A DNA stretch of 64,000 nt from Pseudomonadota bacterium. Lineage in GTDB: Bacteria > Pseudomonadota > Gammaproteobacteria > Burkholderiales > Burkholderiaceae_C. The stretch spans positions 62,001 through 126,000 of the forward strand of contig JAJZUV010000003.1 of NCBI GenBank assembly GCA_021848345.1, written 5' to 3'. Numbering within the stretch: the first letter of the stretch is position 1; each line of letters starts with the position of its first letter. Position numbers and translations under genes: made by a program. The notes beneath the pieces were generated by a model, which was not told the DNA's origin, made no database searches, and saw only the letters and a list, made by a program, of their open reading frames with translations. Below are positions 46,708 to 57,328 of the stretch, in pieces.

Positions 46708-48021
46708 TCAGGCCTCGAGATCGATGCCCTTGGTCTCGGGCGTGGCCAGGATGGCCAGGATCGCCAGCACCGCGTAGACCATCACGAACATCCCGATGTA
46801 CAGCCAGGCCTTGTGGATGCCGTAGGCATGCAGGATCAGGCCGGCCACGATGGGGATCAGCCCGCCGCCGTAGACCTGCGAGATCTGGTAGCCCGCGCTG
46901 GCGCCGGAGGCGCGGAAGCGGGTGGGGAAGTTCTCCGTGTAGAAGGTCGGGATGGCACCGTAGCCGAAGCCGAACACGAAGCCGAAGCCCACCACCTCGG
47001 CCAGCACCGCCAGCGCGAAGCTGTGGGCGTTGATCAGGTAGAAGTAGGGAATCGCCCACACCAGGAACACCACCGCCGACACCAGCAGCACGGTGCGGCG
47101 GTTGATGCGGTCGGCCAGCTTGGCGCCGATGATCATGAACACCAGCATCGACGCGGCGGCGATCAGGCCCACGGTCTCCGCCTGCGTGCCGGTGAAGCCC
47201 ACGGCCTTCATGTAGCCGGTGCCGAACACGAAGCTGAGGAAGAAGGCGCCGCCGAACATGGCGTTGACCAGCGAGGTGCGCAGGATGCGCAGGGGCATTT
47301 CCTTCCACACCTGCGCGGCCGGGCTGGACAGGGTCTGGCGATCCTTCTGGAAACGCTCGAACACGAAACTGTCCATCGAACGCGCGCGGATCACGATGCC
47401 GACGATGGCCACCGCGAAGCCGATGAAAAAGAAGATGCGCCAGCCCCAGGCCACGAACTCCGCCGGCGGCATCGACGAGCGCACGATGATCACCGAGCCG
47501 AAGCCCAGCAGTAGGCCGATGGGGATCGCGAAGCCCACCCAGGCGCCCCAGAAGGCGCGGTTGGAGCTTTTCGCGGCCTGCTCGACCACCCAGGTCGAGG
47601 CCGTTCCGAACTCGGCGCCGAAGCTGATGCCCTGCGCCAGCCGGAACACGATGAGCAGCACCGGCGCGATCACGCCGATGGAGTCGTAGGTGGGCGTCAG
47701 CCCGATGAGCAGGGTGCTCACGCCCATCAGCAGCAGCGCCCACACCATCGCGTCCTTGCGGCCGTAACGATCGGCGATGTTGCCGAAGATGAAGGCCCCG
47801 ACCGGGCGGATCACGATGCCCAGGCCGTACACCGCGATGGCCGCGGCCACCGCCGCCAGGGCCGGCAGCTTGAAGAACACGCCCCCCCAGACCGTGGCGG
47901 CGATGATCCCGGTGACCAGGAAATCGTACTGTTCGATCACCGAACCGATGATGCTCGCCAGCGCCACCCGGTAGATGTCGTCCCGGGTAGGCGTGGCCGC
48001 GTTGGTCGTGCTGCTTGTCAT
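46708..48021 (-). CDS. tcuC: MHS family MFS metabolite:H+ symporter, TcuC-like
   Basis: 437 residues, twelve helices. The first helix has EQYDF in place of the EWYDF usual in metabolite:H+ symporters; the loop NIADRYGRKDAMVWALLLMG is the family motif, and QGISFGAEFGTASTWVVEQA the signature of helices 4-5. It lies 127 bp downstream of tcuB on the same strand, where tcuC, the tricarballylate carrier, is expected. So import of tricarballylate, citrate or a related acid is likely. The assignment rests mainly on this context. Followed by the CoA-transferase. Confidence 0.72.
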   Translation of the reverse strand: MTSSTTNAATPTRDDIYRVALASIIGSVIEQYDFLVTGIIAATVWGGVFFKLPALAAVAAAIAVYGLGIVIRPVGAFIFGNIADRYGRKDAMVWALLLMGVSTLLIGLTPTYDSIGVIAPVLLIVFRLAQGISFGAEFGTASTWVVEQAAKSSNRAFWGAWVGFAIPIGLLLGFGSVIIVRSSMPPAEFVAWGWRIFFFIGFAVAIVGIVIRARSMDSFVFERFQKDRQTLSSPAAQVWKEMPLRILRTSLVNAMFGGAFFLSFVFGTGYMKAVGFTGTQAETVGLIAAASMLVFMIIGAKLADRINRRTVLLVSAVVFLVWAIPYFYLINAHSFALAVLAEVVGFGFVFGFGYGAIPTFYTENFPTRFRASGASAGYQISQVYGGGLIPIVAGLILHAYGIHKAWLYIGMFVMVYAVLAILAILATPETKGIDLEA

Positions 48022-48148
48022 GAAAGGTCTCCGAGCGGCTCGACGCCGCGTGATGTGTTGTTCGAGGGTCGCTTGGGAACGACTCTTCCGGCTTGTTCCG
48101 CGCACCCCCCTGCGGATCGCGCGCGGGTTTGGAAAAGGCCCTATTGAA

Positions 48149-49342
48149 TCATTCTTCCGACAAACCCAGGCGATTGGGTTGTCGCCGCTCGACGGCCCAG
48201 CGCAACAGCGCCGCCGCGCGCATCGGCGCATGCGCGAACTTGCCGTAGGGCAGGGTCAGGAACAGGGCCATCACCGCGCCCAGGTGCAGTGCCAGCAGCG
48301 AGGGCATGGCCGGCCCCGCGCGCCACGCCGCCAGCGCCAGGCCGCTCAGCGCCACGGCCAGCAGCAAGGCGATGAAACCCAGGTCCATCGGGCGCTGCGC
48401 CGGATCGCCCTGCAACGGGTGGCGACGCAGGTTCAGGCCCAGCAGCCCGGTGCAGCCCAGCACCATCAGCGCGCCGCCGACCAGGCCCAGCAGCGTGGGC
48501 ACGCTGGTGTAGGCGTAGGGCGCCTCGAGGTGCAGCAGGTAGTGGTAGCCGGTGGCCACCACGGTGGCCGCGAAGCACAGGCCGAAGCCGTAGAAGGTGG
48601 CCTGGTGGAAATGGCGCCGCGCCAGCGAGAAGGCGTCGTCCTCGTTGTTGCAGCCCTCGCCGTGGCCGCCGCCCAGGTAGCGCAGCGTGGCCACCGCGCC
48701 TGCCGCGTCGCCCAGCGCCGCGGGCCCCGGCACGGCGGGCCCGAGTTCGCGCCAGAAACGCCGCGCTCCGATGCCCAGCGCCAGCAGCGCCCAGCCGAAG
48801 GCCGCCGTGAAGGTCCAGGCCAGCAGACCATGCGCGAACACGGCGTAGAAGTCCGCGGCGGTCGGCGGACCCGCCAGGCTGCCGTGCAGCGCCAGCGCCA
48901 GCAGCAGGAAAGCCGCGATGCCGGCGGCCAGCGCCAGCGCCACGAGCAGGCCGTTGCGGGCGTACAGCGCGCCCAGCGGGCGCGGCCAGGCCTGCCGCGT
49001 GTAGGTCCCCAGGCGCACGCGCGCCATGGTGCGCGGCACGTTGACCGCGAACTCGTGCGGCGGCGCGTACTGGCAGGCATGCAGGCAGGCGCCGCAGTTG
49101 TGGCACAGGTTGGCCAGGTAGTGCACGTCGGGGGCATCGAAGCGAAGACGCCGGGTCATCGCCGGGAACACCGCGCAGAAGCCCTCACAATAGCGGCAGG
49201 CGTTGCAGATCTGCAGGATGCGCGAGGCCTCCTGCTCGGCATCGTCATGCTCCGGCGTGGACGCCGGCGCGTCGGCGTCGGCATCGGCGTATGGGGCGGC
49301 CGCGGCACGGGCCTCGCGCATCAGGCTCTCAAGCTGCTGCAT
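48149..49342 (-). CDS. tcuB: tricarballylate utilization protein TcuB
   Basis: 397 residues. Two [4Fe-4S] cysteine groups lie near the N-terminus ([15 protein letters not shown] and [20 protein letters not shown]), then six or so helices with the block [20 protein letters not shown] between them, which is distinctive for TcuB/CitB. TcuB re-oxidises the flavin of TcuA and passes electrons to the membrane. Its start overlaps the tcuA end by 14 nt. Near its 3' end an almost perfect hairpin (48158-48184) lies inside the coding sequence. Confidence 0.92.
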   Translation of the reverse strand: MQQLESLMREARAAAAPYADADADAPASTPEHDDAEQEASRILQICNACRYCEGFCAVFPAMTRRLRFDAPDVHYLANLCHNCGACLHACQYAPPHEFAVNVPRTMARVRLGTYTRQAWPRPLGALYARNGLLVALALAAGIAAFLLLALALHGSLAGPPTAADFYAVFAHGLLAWTFTAAFGWALLALGIGARRFWRELGPAVPGPAALGDAAGAVATLRYLGGGHGEGCNNEDDAFSLARRHFHQATFYGFGLCFAATVVATGYHYLLHLEAPYAYTSVPTLLGLVGGALMVLGCTGLLGLNLRRHPLQGDPAQRPMDLGFIALLLAVALSGLALAAWRAGPAMPSLLALHLGAVMALFLTLPYGKFAHAPMRAAALLRWAVERRQPNRLGLSEE

Positions 49343-50732
49343 GCCGCGCCTCCCCTTGCACGGACCATGCCGCGCGCTGGCCCGCGATGCGCCCGAAGGC
49401 GGTGCCGATGCTCATGCCCACGCCGGCGGTGTAGCCGCGCCCGAGCACGTTGCCGGCCATCATCTCGCCCGCCACGAACAGGTTCGGGCTGGGTCGACCG
49501 CCGAAACGCACGGCGGCGGTCTCGTCGGTGCGCAGTCCGAGGTAGGTGAAGGTCACGCCGGGGCGCAACGCGTAGGCGGTGAACGGAGGCTTGTCGATGG
49601 GCAGGGCCCAATGGCTTTTCACGGGAGACAATCCTTCGGTACGGCAGTCGTCCAGGCGGGTGTGGTCGAAGCTGCCGGGACGGCAGGCGGCGTTGTAGTC
49701 CTGCAGGGTGCCCAGCAGGCGCTGCTCGGGCAGGCCCAGCGCACGGGCCAGTTCCGGCAGGCTGTGCGCGTGCGTGCCCGGGAACACCGGCGGCATGAAG
49801 CGACCCACCGCCTTGGCGTCGATGATCGACCAGGCCGTCTGTCCGGGTTGCTGTGCCACCAGGCGACCCCAGATCGCATAGCGCTTGGGCCAGAAATCCT
49901 CGCCCTCGTCGTAGAAGCGCTCGCCGTCGCGGTTGACCACCACGCCCAGCGAGACGCAGTCGATGCGGGTGCAGATGCCGCCGTCGTACAGCGGCGCGCG
50001 CGCGTCGATGGCCACCATGTGGGCCTGGGTAGGGTCGCCGATCGCGTCGGCACCGGCGTCCAGCATGAAACGCAGCAACACCCCGGTGTTGAACCGCGTG
50101 CCGCGGATCAGGAACTGGTCCGAAGGGTACTCGCCGCGTTCGTTGCGCCCCCAGGCCTGGCGCAGCCACTCGCGGTTGGACTCGAAGCCGCCGGCGGCCA
50201 GCACGCAGCTGCGCGCGGCGATGCGCTCGTCCCCCACCCAGGCCGCGACGAAGCGATCGCCGTCGAGTTCGATGCGAGAGACCGGCGCCTCATAGCGCAG
50301 CTGCACGCCCAGCGTTTCGGCGCTGCGGTAGTAGGCGTTCACCAGGGCCTTGCCCCCGCCCATGAAAAAGGCGTTGGTGCGCGCGGTGTGCAGCGCCCCC
50401 GACAGCGAGGGCTGGAAATGCACGCCGTGGCGCCGCATCCAGGGACGTACCGTGGAGGAGGCGCGGATCACCAGGCGCGCCAGCGCCTCGTCGGTCTGCC
50501 CGCCGGTGACCTTCAGCAGATCCTGCCAGAACTCCTCTTCGGGATAAGCGTCGACCAGCACGTCCTGCGGCGCGTCGTGCATGCAGCGCAGGTTGCGCGT
50601 GTGCTGGGTATTGCCCCCGCGCCAGGCGCGCGGCGAAGCTTCCAGCAGGAGAACCGTGGCGCCGGCCTCGCGCGCCGTCAGCGCGGCGCACAAGGCCGCG
50701 TTGCCTCCTCCGATCACGAGCACGTCGACCAT
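49329..50732 (-). CDS. tcuA: tricarballylate dehydrogenase TcuA
   Basis: 467 residues from ATG 50732, directly ahead of the dinucleotide-binding motif [20 protein letters not shown]. The FAD/fumarate-reductase fold continues with [18 protein letters not shown] (a TcuA-specific block), [19 protein letters not shown] and the C-terminal [20 protein letters not shown]. TcuA oxidises tricarballylate to cis-aconitate, which enters the TCA cycle. Other propane-tricarboxylate-like acids are possible. Divergent to a LysR gene; followed by tcuB and a carrier. Confidence 0.92.
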   Translation of the reverse strand: MVDVLVIGGGNAALCAALTAREAGATVLLLEASPRAWRGGNTQHTRNLRCMHDAPQDVLVDAYPEEEFWQDLLKVTGGQTDEALARLVIRASSTVRPWMRRHGVHFQPSLSGALHTARTNAFFMGGGKALVNAYYRSAETLGVQLRYEAPVSRIELDGDRFVAAWVGDERIAARSCVLAAGGFESNREWLRQAWGRNERGEYPSDQFLIRGTRFNTGVLLRFMLDAGADAIGDPTQAHMVAIDARAPLYDGGICTRIDCVSLGVVVNRDGERFYDEGEDFWPKRYAIWGRLVAQQPGQTAWSIIDAKAVGRFMPPVFPGTHAHSLPELARALGLPEQRLLGTLQDYNAACRPGSFDHTRLDDCRTEGLSPVKSHWALPIDKPPFTAYALRPGVTFTYLGLRTDETAAVRFGGRPSPNLFVAGEMMAGNVLGRGYTAGVGMSIGTAFGRIAGQRAAWSVQGEARHAAA

Positions 50733-50781
50733 GCGACCCGCCTCCCATGCGCGCTTTGTGATGTATGCAGCATAAGTCCGC

Positions 50782-50825
50782 AGTGTGCTTGGGCGTCGTT
50801 TCGCCGTCAATTGCAATGATGGCAA
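50782..50825 (-). promoter_or_regulatory. tcuA promoter with LysR-type dyad
   Basis: On the minus strand TTGACG (50810-50805), a 17-bp spacer and CACACT (50787-50782) make a fair sigma-70 promoter. Abutting the -35 is the dyad TTGC-N7-GCAA (50811-50825), a LysR-type box in the 133-bp tcuA-lysR gap. This is the normal place for an activator site. Confidence 0.45.
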
Positions 50826-50865
50826 CGATTGATCGAAAATCCGCATCAAACATCCGGACCCGCCG

Positions 50866-51813
50866 ATGAGCCTGCCCTTCGACCTCGACGACCTCGTCGC
50901 CTTCCGCGCCCTCGCCGACCTGGGCAGCTTTCGCAAGGCGGCCGGGGCCGTGCACCTGTCCCAGCCCGCCTTCAGCCGGCGCATCGACAAGCTCGAGCGC
51001 GCGCTCGGCGTGGCGCTGGTGGAACGCACGACCCGGCGCGTCGCCCTCACCGCCGCCGGACGCGAGTTCGAGCGCAAGATGCGCGTGCTGCTCGACGACC
51101 TGGACAACGCGCTGCTGGCCATCCGCGGCGACCCCGCGACGCGCGGCGAGCGCGTCACCCTGGCCTGCGTGCCCAGCGTGGTGCCCGGGCTGGTGACGGA
51201 GGCCCTGCAGCGCTATCGTCACAGCCATCCCCGGGTGCAGGTAATCGTGCTCGACGCCAAGTCCCACGAGGTGCGCCAGGCGGTGTCGCAGGGCGACGCC
51301 GATTTCGGCCTGGGTTTTCTCGACGAGCAGGATGGAGAGCTCGAGTTCAGCCCCCTGTACGACGAAGCCTTCGTGCTCGCCTGCCGCATCGACCACCCGC
51401 TGGCGGCGCGCGAGCGCGTGCGCTGGTCCGAGCTCGACGCGCATGCCTTCATCGCGCTGGCGCGCACCTCGGGCAACCGCCTGGTGCTCGACCGCGCGCT
51501 GGCCGGCACCGGGATGCGCCCGCGCGTGGCCTACGAGGTGCAGACCGGAAGCACCGCGCTGGCCCTGGTCGAGGCCGGGCTCGGCGTGGCCGCGATGCCG
51601 GCCACGGCCCTCGACGCGGCCCGGCGCGAGAGCGCTCGCGCGGCGCCGGGCCTGGTCGGCGTGCCCCTGAGCCATCCCGAGGTGCGGCGCACCATGGGAC
51701 TGCTGCGCAGGCGCGCCAGGGCACTGTCGAGCAGCGCGGCGCAGCTCTACGCGCTGTTCCAGCACGGCGGCCACGAACACGCGCTGCGCATGCACGAGGC
51801 CGGGAAGGCTTGA
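50866..51813 (+). CDS. tcuR: LysR family regulator of the tcu genes
   Basis: 315 residues. The N-terminal HTH is clear (LVAFRALADLGSFRKAAGAV, LSQPAFSRRIDKLERALGVAL), followed by the effector domain (RVTLACVPSVVPGLVTEALQ, LVEAGLGVAAMPATAL). Divergent placement 133 bp from tcuA is the standard set-up for a LysR activator whose coinducer is the pathway substrate; here that would be a tricarboxylate. Regulator and site are adjacent, so autoregulation is likely too. The symbol tcuR is by synteny. Confidence 0.88.
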   Translation: MSLPFDLDDLVAFRALADLGSFRKAAGAVHLSQPAFSRRIDKLERALGVALVERTTRRVALTAAGREFERKMRVLLDDLDNALLAIRGDPATRGERVTLACVPSVVPGLVTEALQRYRHSHPRVQVIVLDAKSHEVRQAVSQGDADFGLGFLDEQDGELEFSPLYDEAFVLACRIDHPLAARERVRWSELDAHAFIALARTSGNRLVLDRALAGTGMRPRVAYEVQTGSTALALVEAGLGVAAMPATALDAARRESARAAPGLVGVPLSHPEVRRTMGLLRRRARALSSSAAQLYALFQHGGHEHALRMHEAGKA

Positions 51814-51886
51814 CCGCCTTCACGATGCCCGAGCTCCGGGCGCCGGCGGTGCCCCGCGCCGCGTGGGCTCCCGGCGGCACGCTGCC

Positions 51887-53293
51887 TCAGGCCGCCCTCG
51901 GCGCGGGCTCGGCCGCGCGCACCACCCTGGCCGCCCACGCTCCGGCCAGCAGCAACAGCCCGACGGCGATCAACGCGCAGGCGTGCAGCCCGGCCGGGAT
52001 CGCGGCATCCCCGCCCGCGCACAGCGCCCCGAACAAGGCCACGCCCATCGCGCCGCCGGCCTGGCGGGCCGCGTTGAGCACACCGCCCACCACGCCGGAG
52101 TTGCTGCGCTCCACGCTGGCCAGCACGGCGGTGGTCATGGCAGGAACTCCCAGGCCCATGCCCGCGGGCAGAAGCGCGAACATGGGCAGCAGCAGCCACA
52201 CGGAGGTGTGCGCGCCGAGCACGCCCATGCAGGCGAATCCCGCCGCGTCGATCAGCGCGCCGCTGACCATCGGCGCGCGCGAACCGGCGCGCGCCACCCA
52301 CCAGCCGCTGAGCAGGTTGACGGCGAAGAACGTGGCCGTCAGCGGCAGGAAGGCCAGCCCCGCCTGCACCGGAGCCAGTCCCAGCACGCGCTGCAGGTAC
52401 AGGCTGAGCACGAACATCATCCCGTAGTAGGTGAAGTTCACCACGATGCCGTAGGCCAGGCAGGCGCGGAACACCGGGTTGCGCAACAACCCCGGCGGCA
52501 GCATGGGATGCACGCTGCGCGACTCGACGCGGGCGAAGCCCAGGCCGCAGGCCAGGCCCAGCGCCAGCGCACCCCCTACGCGGGGATCGGCCCATCCCAG
52601 CGGGCGCCATTCGATCACCGCCACCGCCAGGGCCGCCAGTGCCAGCGCCGACAGCAACTGCCCGGCGAGGTCGAAGCCGCGCGACGGCGGATGCCACGGC
52701 GCCTCCGGCAGGCGCAGCGCCAGCGCCGCCCCCAGCGCGCACACCGGCAGGTTGACCAGGAAGATGCTGCGCCAGCCGAAAGCCCCCAGCAACAAGCCGC
52801 CGACGATGGGCCCGGAGGCGATGGTGATGCTGCCGGCGGCGGTCCACCAGCCCACCGCCTTGGCGCGCAGGCGCGGGTCGTGCCCGGTGGCGTGGTTCAG
52901 CAAGGCCAGGGAGCACGGCAGCATGGCCGCCGCGGCCAGCCCCTGGATGGCGCGCGCGCTCACCAGCACGCCCAGGTTGGGCGCCACGCCGCAGGCGGCG
53001 GATGCCGCCGCGAACAGCGCGAAGCCCCCGACGTAGATGCGCCTGGCGCCGAAGCGGTCGCCGAGAAAGCCGGCACTGAGCAGCAGCGCCGCGAAGGCCA
53101 GGGTGTAGGCGTCGACGATCCACTGCAGCGCGCTGACCGGCGCGCCCAGCGTCGTGCCCATGGCCGGCAGGGCGACGTTCACCACGGTGACGTCGAGCTG
53201 CACCAGCGCGAAGCCGAAACTGGCCGCGACGACGGTGCCGACCATGCCGACGCCTGCGGGCGCGCCGTCGGCGCGGGATGAGTGGTTTCGCAT
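51887..53293 (-). CDS. DHA2-type MFS exporter
   Basis: 468 residues with about 14 helices. Motif A and the neighbouring helix (AGFLGDRFGARRIYVGGFAL) and the antiporter motif C form in helix 5 (AAGSITIASGPIVGGLLLG) mark an H+-coupled exporter of the EmrB/QacA group. The N-terminal LVQLDVTVVNVALPAMGTTL is also typical. Substrate not readable; drugs, dyes or acids are usual. It converges with the LysR gene and lies divergent, 269 bp, from the HD-GYP gene. No outer-membrane or adaptor partner adjoins. Confidence 0.88.
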   Translation of the reverse strand: MRNHSSRADGAPAGVGMVGTVVAASFGFALVQLDVTVVNVALPAMGTTLGAPVSALQWIVDAYTLAFAALLLSAGFLGDRFGARRIYVGGFALFAAASAACGVAPNLGVLVSARAIQGLAAAAMLPCSLALLNHATGHDPRLRAKAVGWWTAAGSITIASGPIVGGLLLGAFGWRSIFLVNLPVCALGAALALRLPEAPWHPPSRGFDLAGQLLSALALAALAVAVIEWRPLGWADPRVGGALALGLACGLGFARVESRSVHPMLPPGLLRNPVFRACLAYGIVVNFTYYGMMFVLSLYLQRVLGLAPVQAGLAFLPLTATFFAVNLLSGWWVARAGSRAPMVSGALIDAAGFACMGVLGAHTSVWLLLPMFALLPAGMGLGVPAMTTAVLASVERSNSGVVGGVLNAARQAGGAMGVALFGALCAGGDAAIPAGLHACALIAVGLLLLAGAWAARVVRAAEPAPRAA

Positions 53294-53562
53294 GCTCGCG
53301 CGGCTCCCTGGGTTGCTTGGCGGCCATCCTAGGCGACGGCCGGCGGGCTTCGCTTCGCCGTCGGCCGAAGCGCGCGGCGCGGGACGGCCGTGTCGCCGCG
53401 CCGGTCAATTCGTGAGATTTTGGGCGGAATCGGACATTTCCCCAGGCTCGCGGGGTCGACAGGCCCTGCTCCACGCTGCGACACTGGGTGCCGGCGAAGC
53501 AGGTCCGCGGGTCACGGCGCGACCTCGACCCGCCGGCATCTGCTTGAACAAGGAAACTCGCC

Positions 53563-54801
53563 ATGTTGAAGAAGATTCCGGCCGCCCTCGTGCGGCCAGG
53601 AATGTTCATCCAGAAGTTCGAAGGCCCGTGGCTCGCGCATCCATTCTGGCGCCGCTCCTTCCTGCTGCAGGAACCCGAGGACGTCGAAAAGATCCTCGAG
53701 TCGCGAGTCCACGAGCTCTGGATCGACACCGAGAAGGGAATCGACCTGATCGAAGCGCAGTGCTCGGACTCGACGAACGAAGCGAACCCGGCCGTCACAC
53801 CTCCCCCGGAAGCACGGATACCGGAGCCCGTGCCGACCGCCGACGACGCGGTGCCCTCCGCGCGGGTGGACCTGGCCACGGAAATGGGACGCGCGCGCAA
53901 GCTCTACGAGGAATCCAAGTCCAAGATGCGCGCGATGTTCGCCGAGGCGCGGCTGGGTCGCGCCATCGATCCGGAGGTCACCAGGACCCTGGTCGACGAC
54001 ATCGCGGGCTCCATCCAGCGCAACCCCTGTGCCTTGATCAGCGTGTCCCGGCTCAAGACCAGCGACGAGTACACCTACATGCACTCGGTGGCCGTGTGCG
54101 CGCTGATGATCGCGCTGGGCCGGCAGCTCGGCCTGTCGGGCGAGGAGATCCGCGCCGCCGGAACCGCCGGCCTGCTGCACGACCTGGGCAAGGCGCGCAT
54201 CCCGAGCGACATCCTGAACAAGCCGGGCAAGCTCACCGAGCAGGAATTCGAGGTCATCAAGTCCCATCCGCGCCATGGCTGGGACATGTTGCGCCAGGTT
54301 CGAGGCATCGACGACATCTCGCTCGACGTGTGCCTGCACCATCACGAGAAGATGGACGGCAGCGGCTACCCGGATGGGCTGTCCGGCGAGGCCATCTCCC
54401 TGTATGCCCGCATGGGTGCCGTGTGCGACATCTACGACGCCGTCACCTCGAACCGGCCCTACAAGAAGGGCTGGGATCCGGCCGAGTCGCTGCGCAACAT
54501 GGCGCGCTGGAGCGGCTCGCACCTGGACCCCCGGATCTTCGGTGCCTTCGTGAAAAGCGTGGGCATCTATCCCGTGGGCAGCCTGGTGCGCCTGGAGTCC
54601 GGGCTACTCGGCGTGGTGATCGATCAGGGAATCGCCTCGCTGCTCACGCCGCGCGTGCGCAGTTTCTTCTGCGCGCGATCGCGCGCCTACGTGGAGCCCG
54701 CGCTGGTCGACCTGGCCAGGGCGGACTGCAAGGATCGCATCGTCGGGCCCGAGAACCCGTCGGAATGGGGGATCGCGGACGTCGATGCCTACTGGCAATA
54801 G
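53563..54801 (+). CDS. HD-GYP domain c-di-GMP phosphodiesterase
   Basis: 412 residues. The N-terminal DUF3391-like part (AALVRPGMFIQKFEGPWLAH, residues 8-60) is followed by a Pro-rich linker and the HD-GYP domain: HDLGKARIP (His206-Asp207), HPRHGWDMLR and HHHEKMDGSGYPDGL near 260. All metal ligands and the GYP triad are present, so it should hydrolyse c-di-GMP. It is soluble. The spacing to the EAL gene downstream is 101 bp. Upstream (53294-53562) is a 269-bp gap with no clear signal beyond an AT-richer patch near 53405-53445. Confidence 0.92.
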   Translation: MLKKIPAALVRPGMFIQKFEGPWLAHPFWRRSFLLQEPEDVEKILESRVHELWIDTEKGIDLIEAQCSDSTNEANPAVTPPPEARIPEPVPTADDAVPSARVDLATEMGRARKLYEESKSKMRAMFAEARLGRAIDPEVTRTLVDDIAGSIQRNPCALISVSRLKTSDEYTYMHSVAVCALMIALGRQLGLSGEEIRAAGTAGLLHDLGKARIPSDILNKPGKLTEQEFEVIKSHPRHGWDMLRQVRGIDDISLDVCLHHHEKMDGSGYPDGLSGEAISLYARMGAVCDIYDAVTSNRPYKKGWDPAESLRNMARWSGSHLDPRIFGAFVKSVGIYPVGSLVRLESGLLGVVIDQGIASLLTPRVRSFFCARSRAYVEPALVDLARADCKDRIVGPENPSEWGIADVDAYWQ

Positions 54802-54902
54802 CCGCCCCCGCGCGGGACGACGGCAGCCCGCAATCCGAAGCGGGACCTACCATGCAACGCATGAACTACGCTTTGGGTTCGCCCAGAAGGAATGGAGACC
54901 CC

Positions 54903-55724
54903 ATGGCGGAGCACACGCAGACAACACCGACATCCGGCGCGCCGACTCCCTTCACGCCCCATTGCGGCGGCGACCGGGAGAACTGCGCGATCTGCGGCAA
55001 CGGCCTGGGCGGCGAGCTGGAGTTCAGTTTCGCCTACCAGCCCATCGTGGACCTGGCGGCCGGGCGCATCTACGCCCACGAGGCGCTGGTGCGCGGGCCC
55101 GAGGGCCAGTCGGCGGCCAGCGTGCTCGAGCGCATCGGCGAGAGCAACCGCTACAGCTTCGACCAGGCCTGCCGGGTCAAGGCGATCGACCTGGCCTGCG
55201 ACCTCGGGCTGCCCGAACGTGGCGGCGAGAAACTGTCCATCAACTTCCTGCCCCATGCGGTCTACCGCCCCGAGGTGTGCATCCAGACCACGCTGCAGGC
55301 CGCGCGCCGGCGCGGCCTGGACGTGTCGAGCATCGTGTTCGAGGTCACCGAGGGCGAACGCATCGAGGACGGTCCCTGGTTCGCCGAGATCCTGCGCGAG
55401 TACCGGCGCCAGGGCTTTCTCACCGCCATCGACGATTTCGGCGCCGGTTACGCCGGGCTGCGCCTGCTGGCGGATTTCCAGCCCGACCTGATCAAGCTGG
55501 ACATGGACCTGGTGCGCGACGTCGACACCCAGCCCGCGCGCCAGGCCATCGCCCGCGCCACCGTGCGCCTGGCCCAGGAACTGGGCATCGCGCTGGTGGT
55601 CGAGGGCATAGAGACTCCGGGCGAGCGCGACTTCTTCCTGCACGAAGGCGTCGCGCTGTTCCAGGGCTACCTGTTCTCCCGGCCCACCTTCCAGCACCTG
55701 GCGGGCGCCGCGGACTGGCGCTGA
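54903..55724 (+). CDS. EAL domain c-di-GMP phosphodiesterase with N-terminal Cys motif
   Basis: About 273 residues from ATG 54903 (GGAG upstream); an ATG at 54852 would add 17. A single EAL domain with intact catalytic residues: EALVRG near residue 60, SINFLPH Asn, EVTEGER Glu, AIDDFGAGYAGLRLL, LIKLDMDLVRD Lys, VVEGIET Glu and FQGYLFSRP Gln. The first 45 residues have HCGGDRENCAICG: C-x6-C-x2-C with a preceding His, a possible metal or redox site. No membrane segment. It pairs with the HD-GYP gene, an unusual doubling of c-di-GMP hydrolases. Confidence 0.9.
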   Translation: MAEHTQTTPTSGAPTPFTPHCGGDRENCAICGNGLGGELEFSFAYQPIVDLAAGRIYAHEALVRGPEGQSAASVLERIGESNRYSFDQACRVKAIDLACDLGLPERGGEKLSINFLPHAVYRPEVCIQTTLQAARRRGLDVSSIVFEVTEGERIEDGPWFAEILREYRRQGFLTAIDDFGAGYAGLRLLADFQPDLIKLDMDLVRDVDTQPARQAIARATVRLAQELGIALVVEGIETPGERDFFLHEGVALFQGYLFSRPTFQHLAGAADWR

Positions 55725-55739
55725 AGCCGGGCGCGACCT

Positions 55740-55757
55740 GCCTGGCGCTCGCCAGGC
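55740..55757. terminator. hairpin between EAL gene and fumC
   Basis: Perfect 7-bp stem GCCTGGC-GCTC-GCCAGGC in the 33-bp convergent gap, ending exactly at the fumC stop. No T tract on either side; position suggests a bidirectional stop. Confidence 0.45.
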
Positions 55758-57212
<1,455 letters not shown>

Positions 57213-57328
57213 GGCTTGCTCCCGGGTCGCCGGGCCGGACCCTGGTTCCCGGCACCATACAGCATGCACCGGACCCGGTCGACCCGGCCCTTCGCGCCCT
57301 GCCCGCGACGTGGGTACCGCGGGCCCCC

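Noticed and set aside
57213-57328. Separate small gene between fumC and the MFS gene
   Set aside because: Only short frames with no ribosome site; the stretch looks like leader sequence for fumC.
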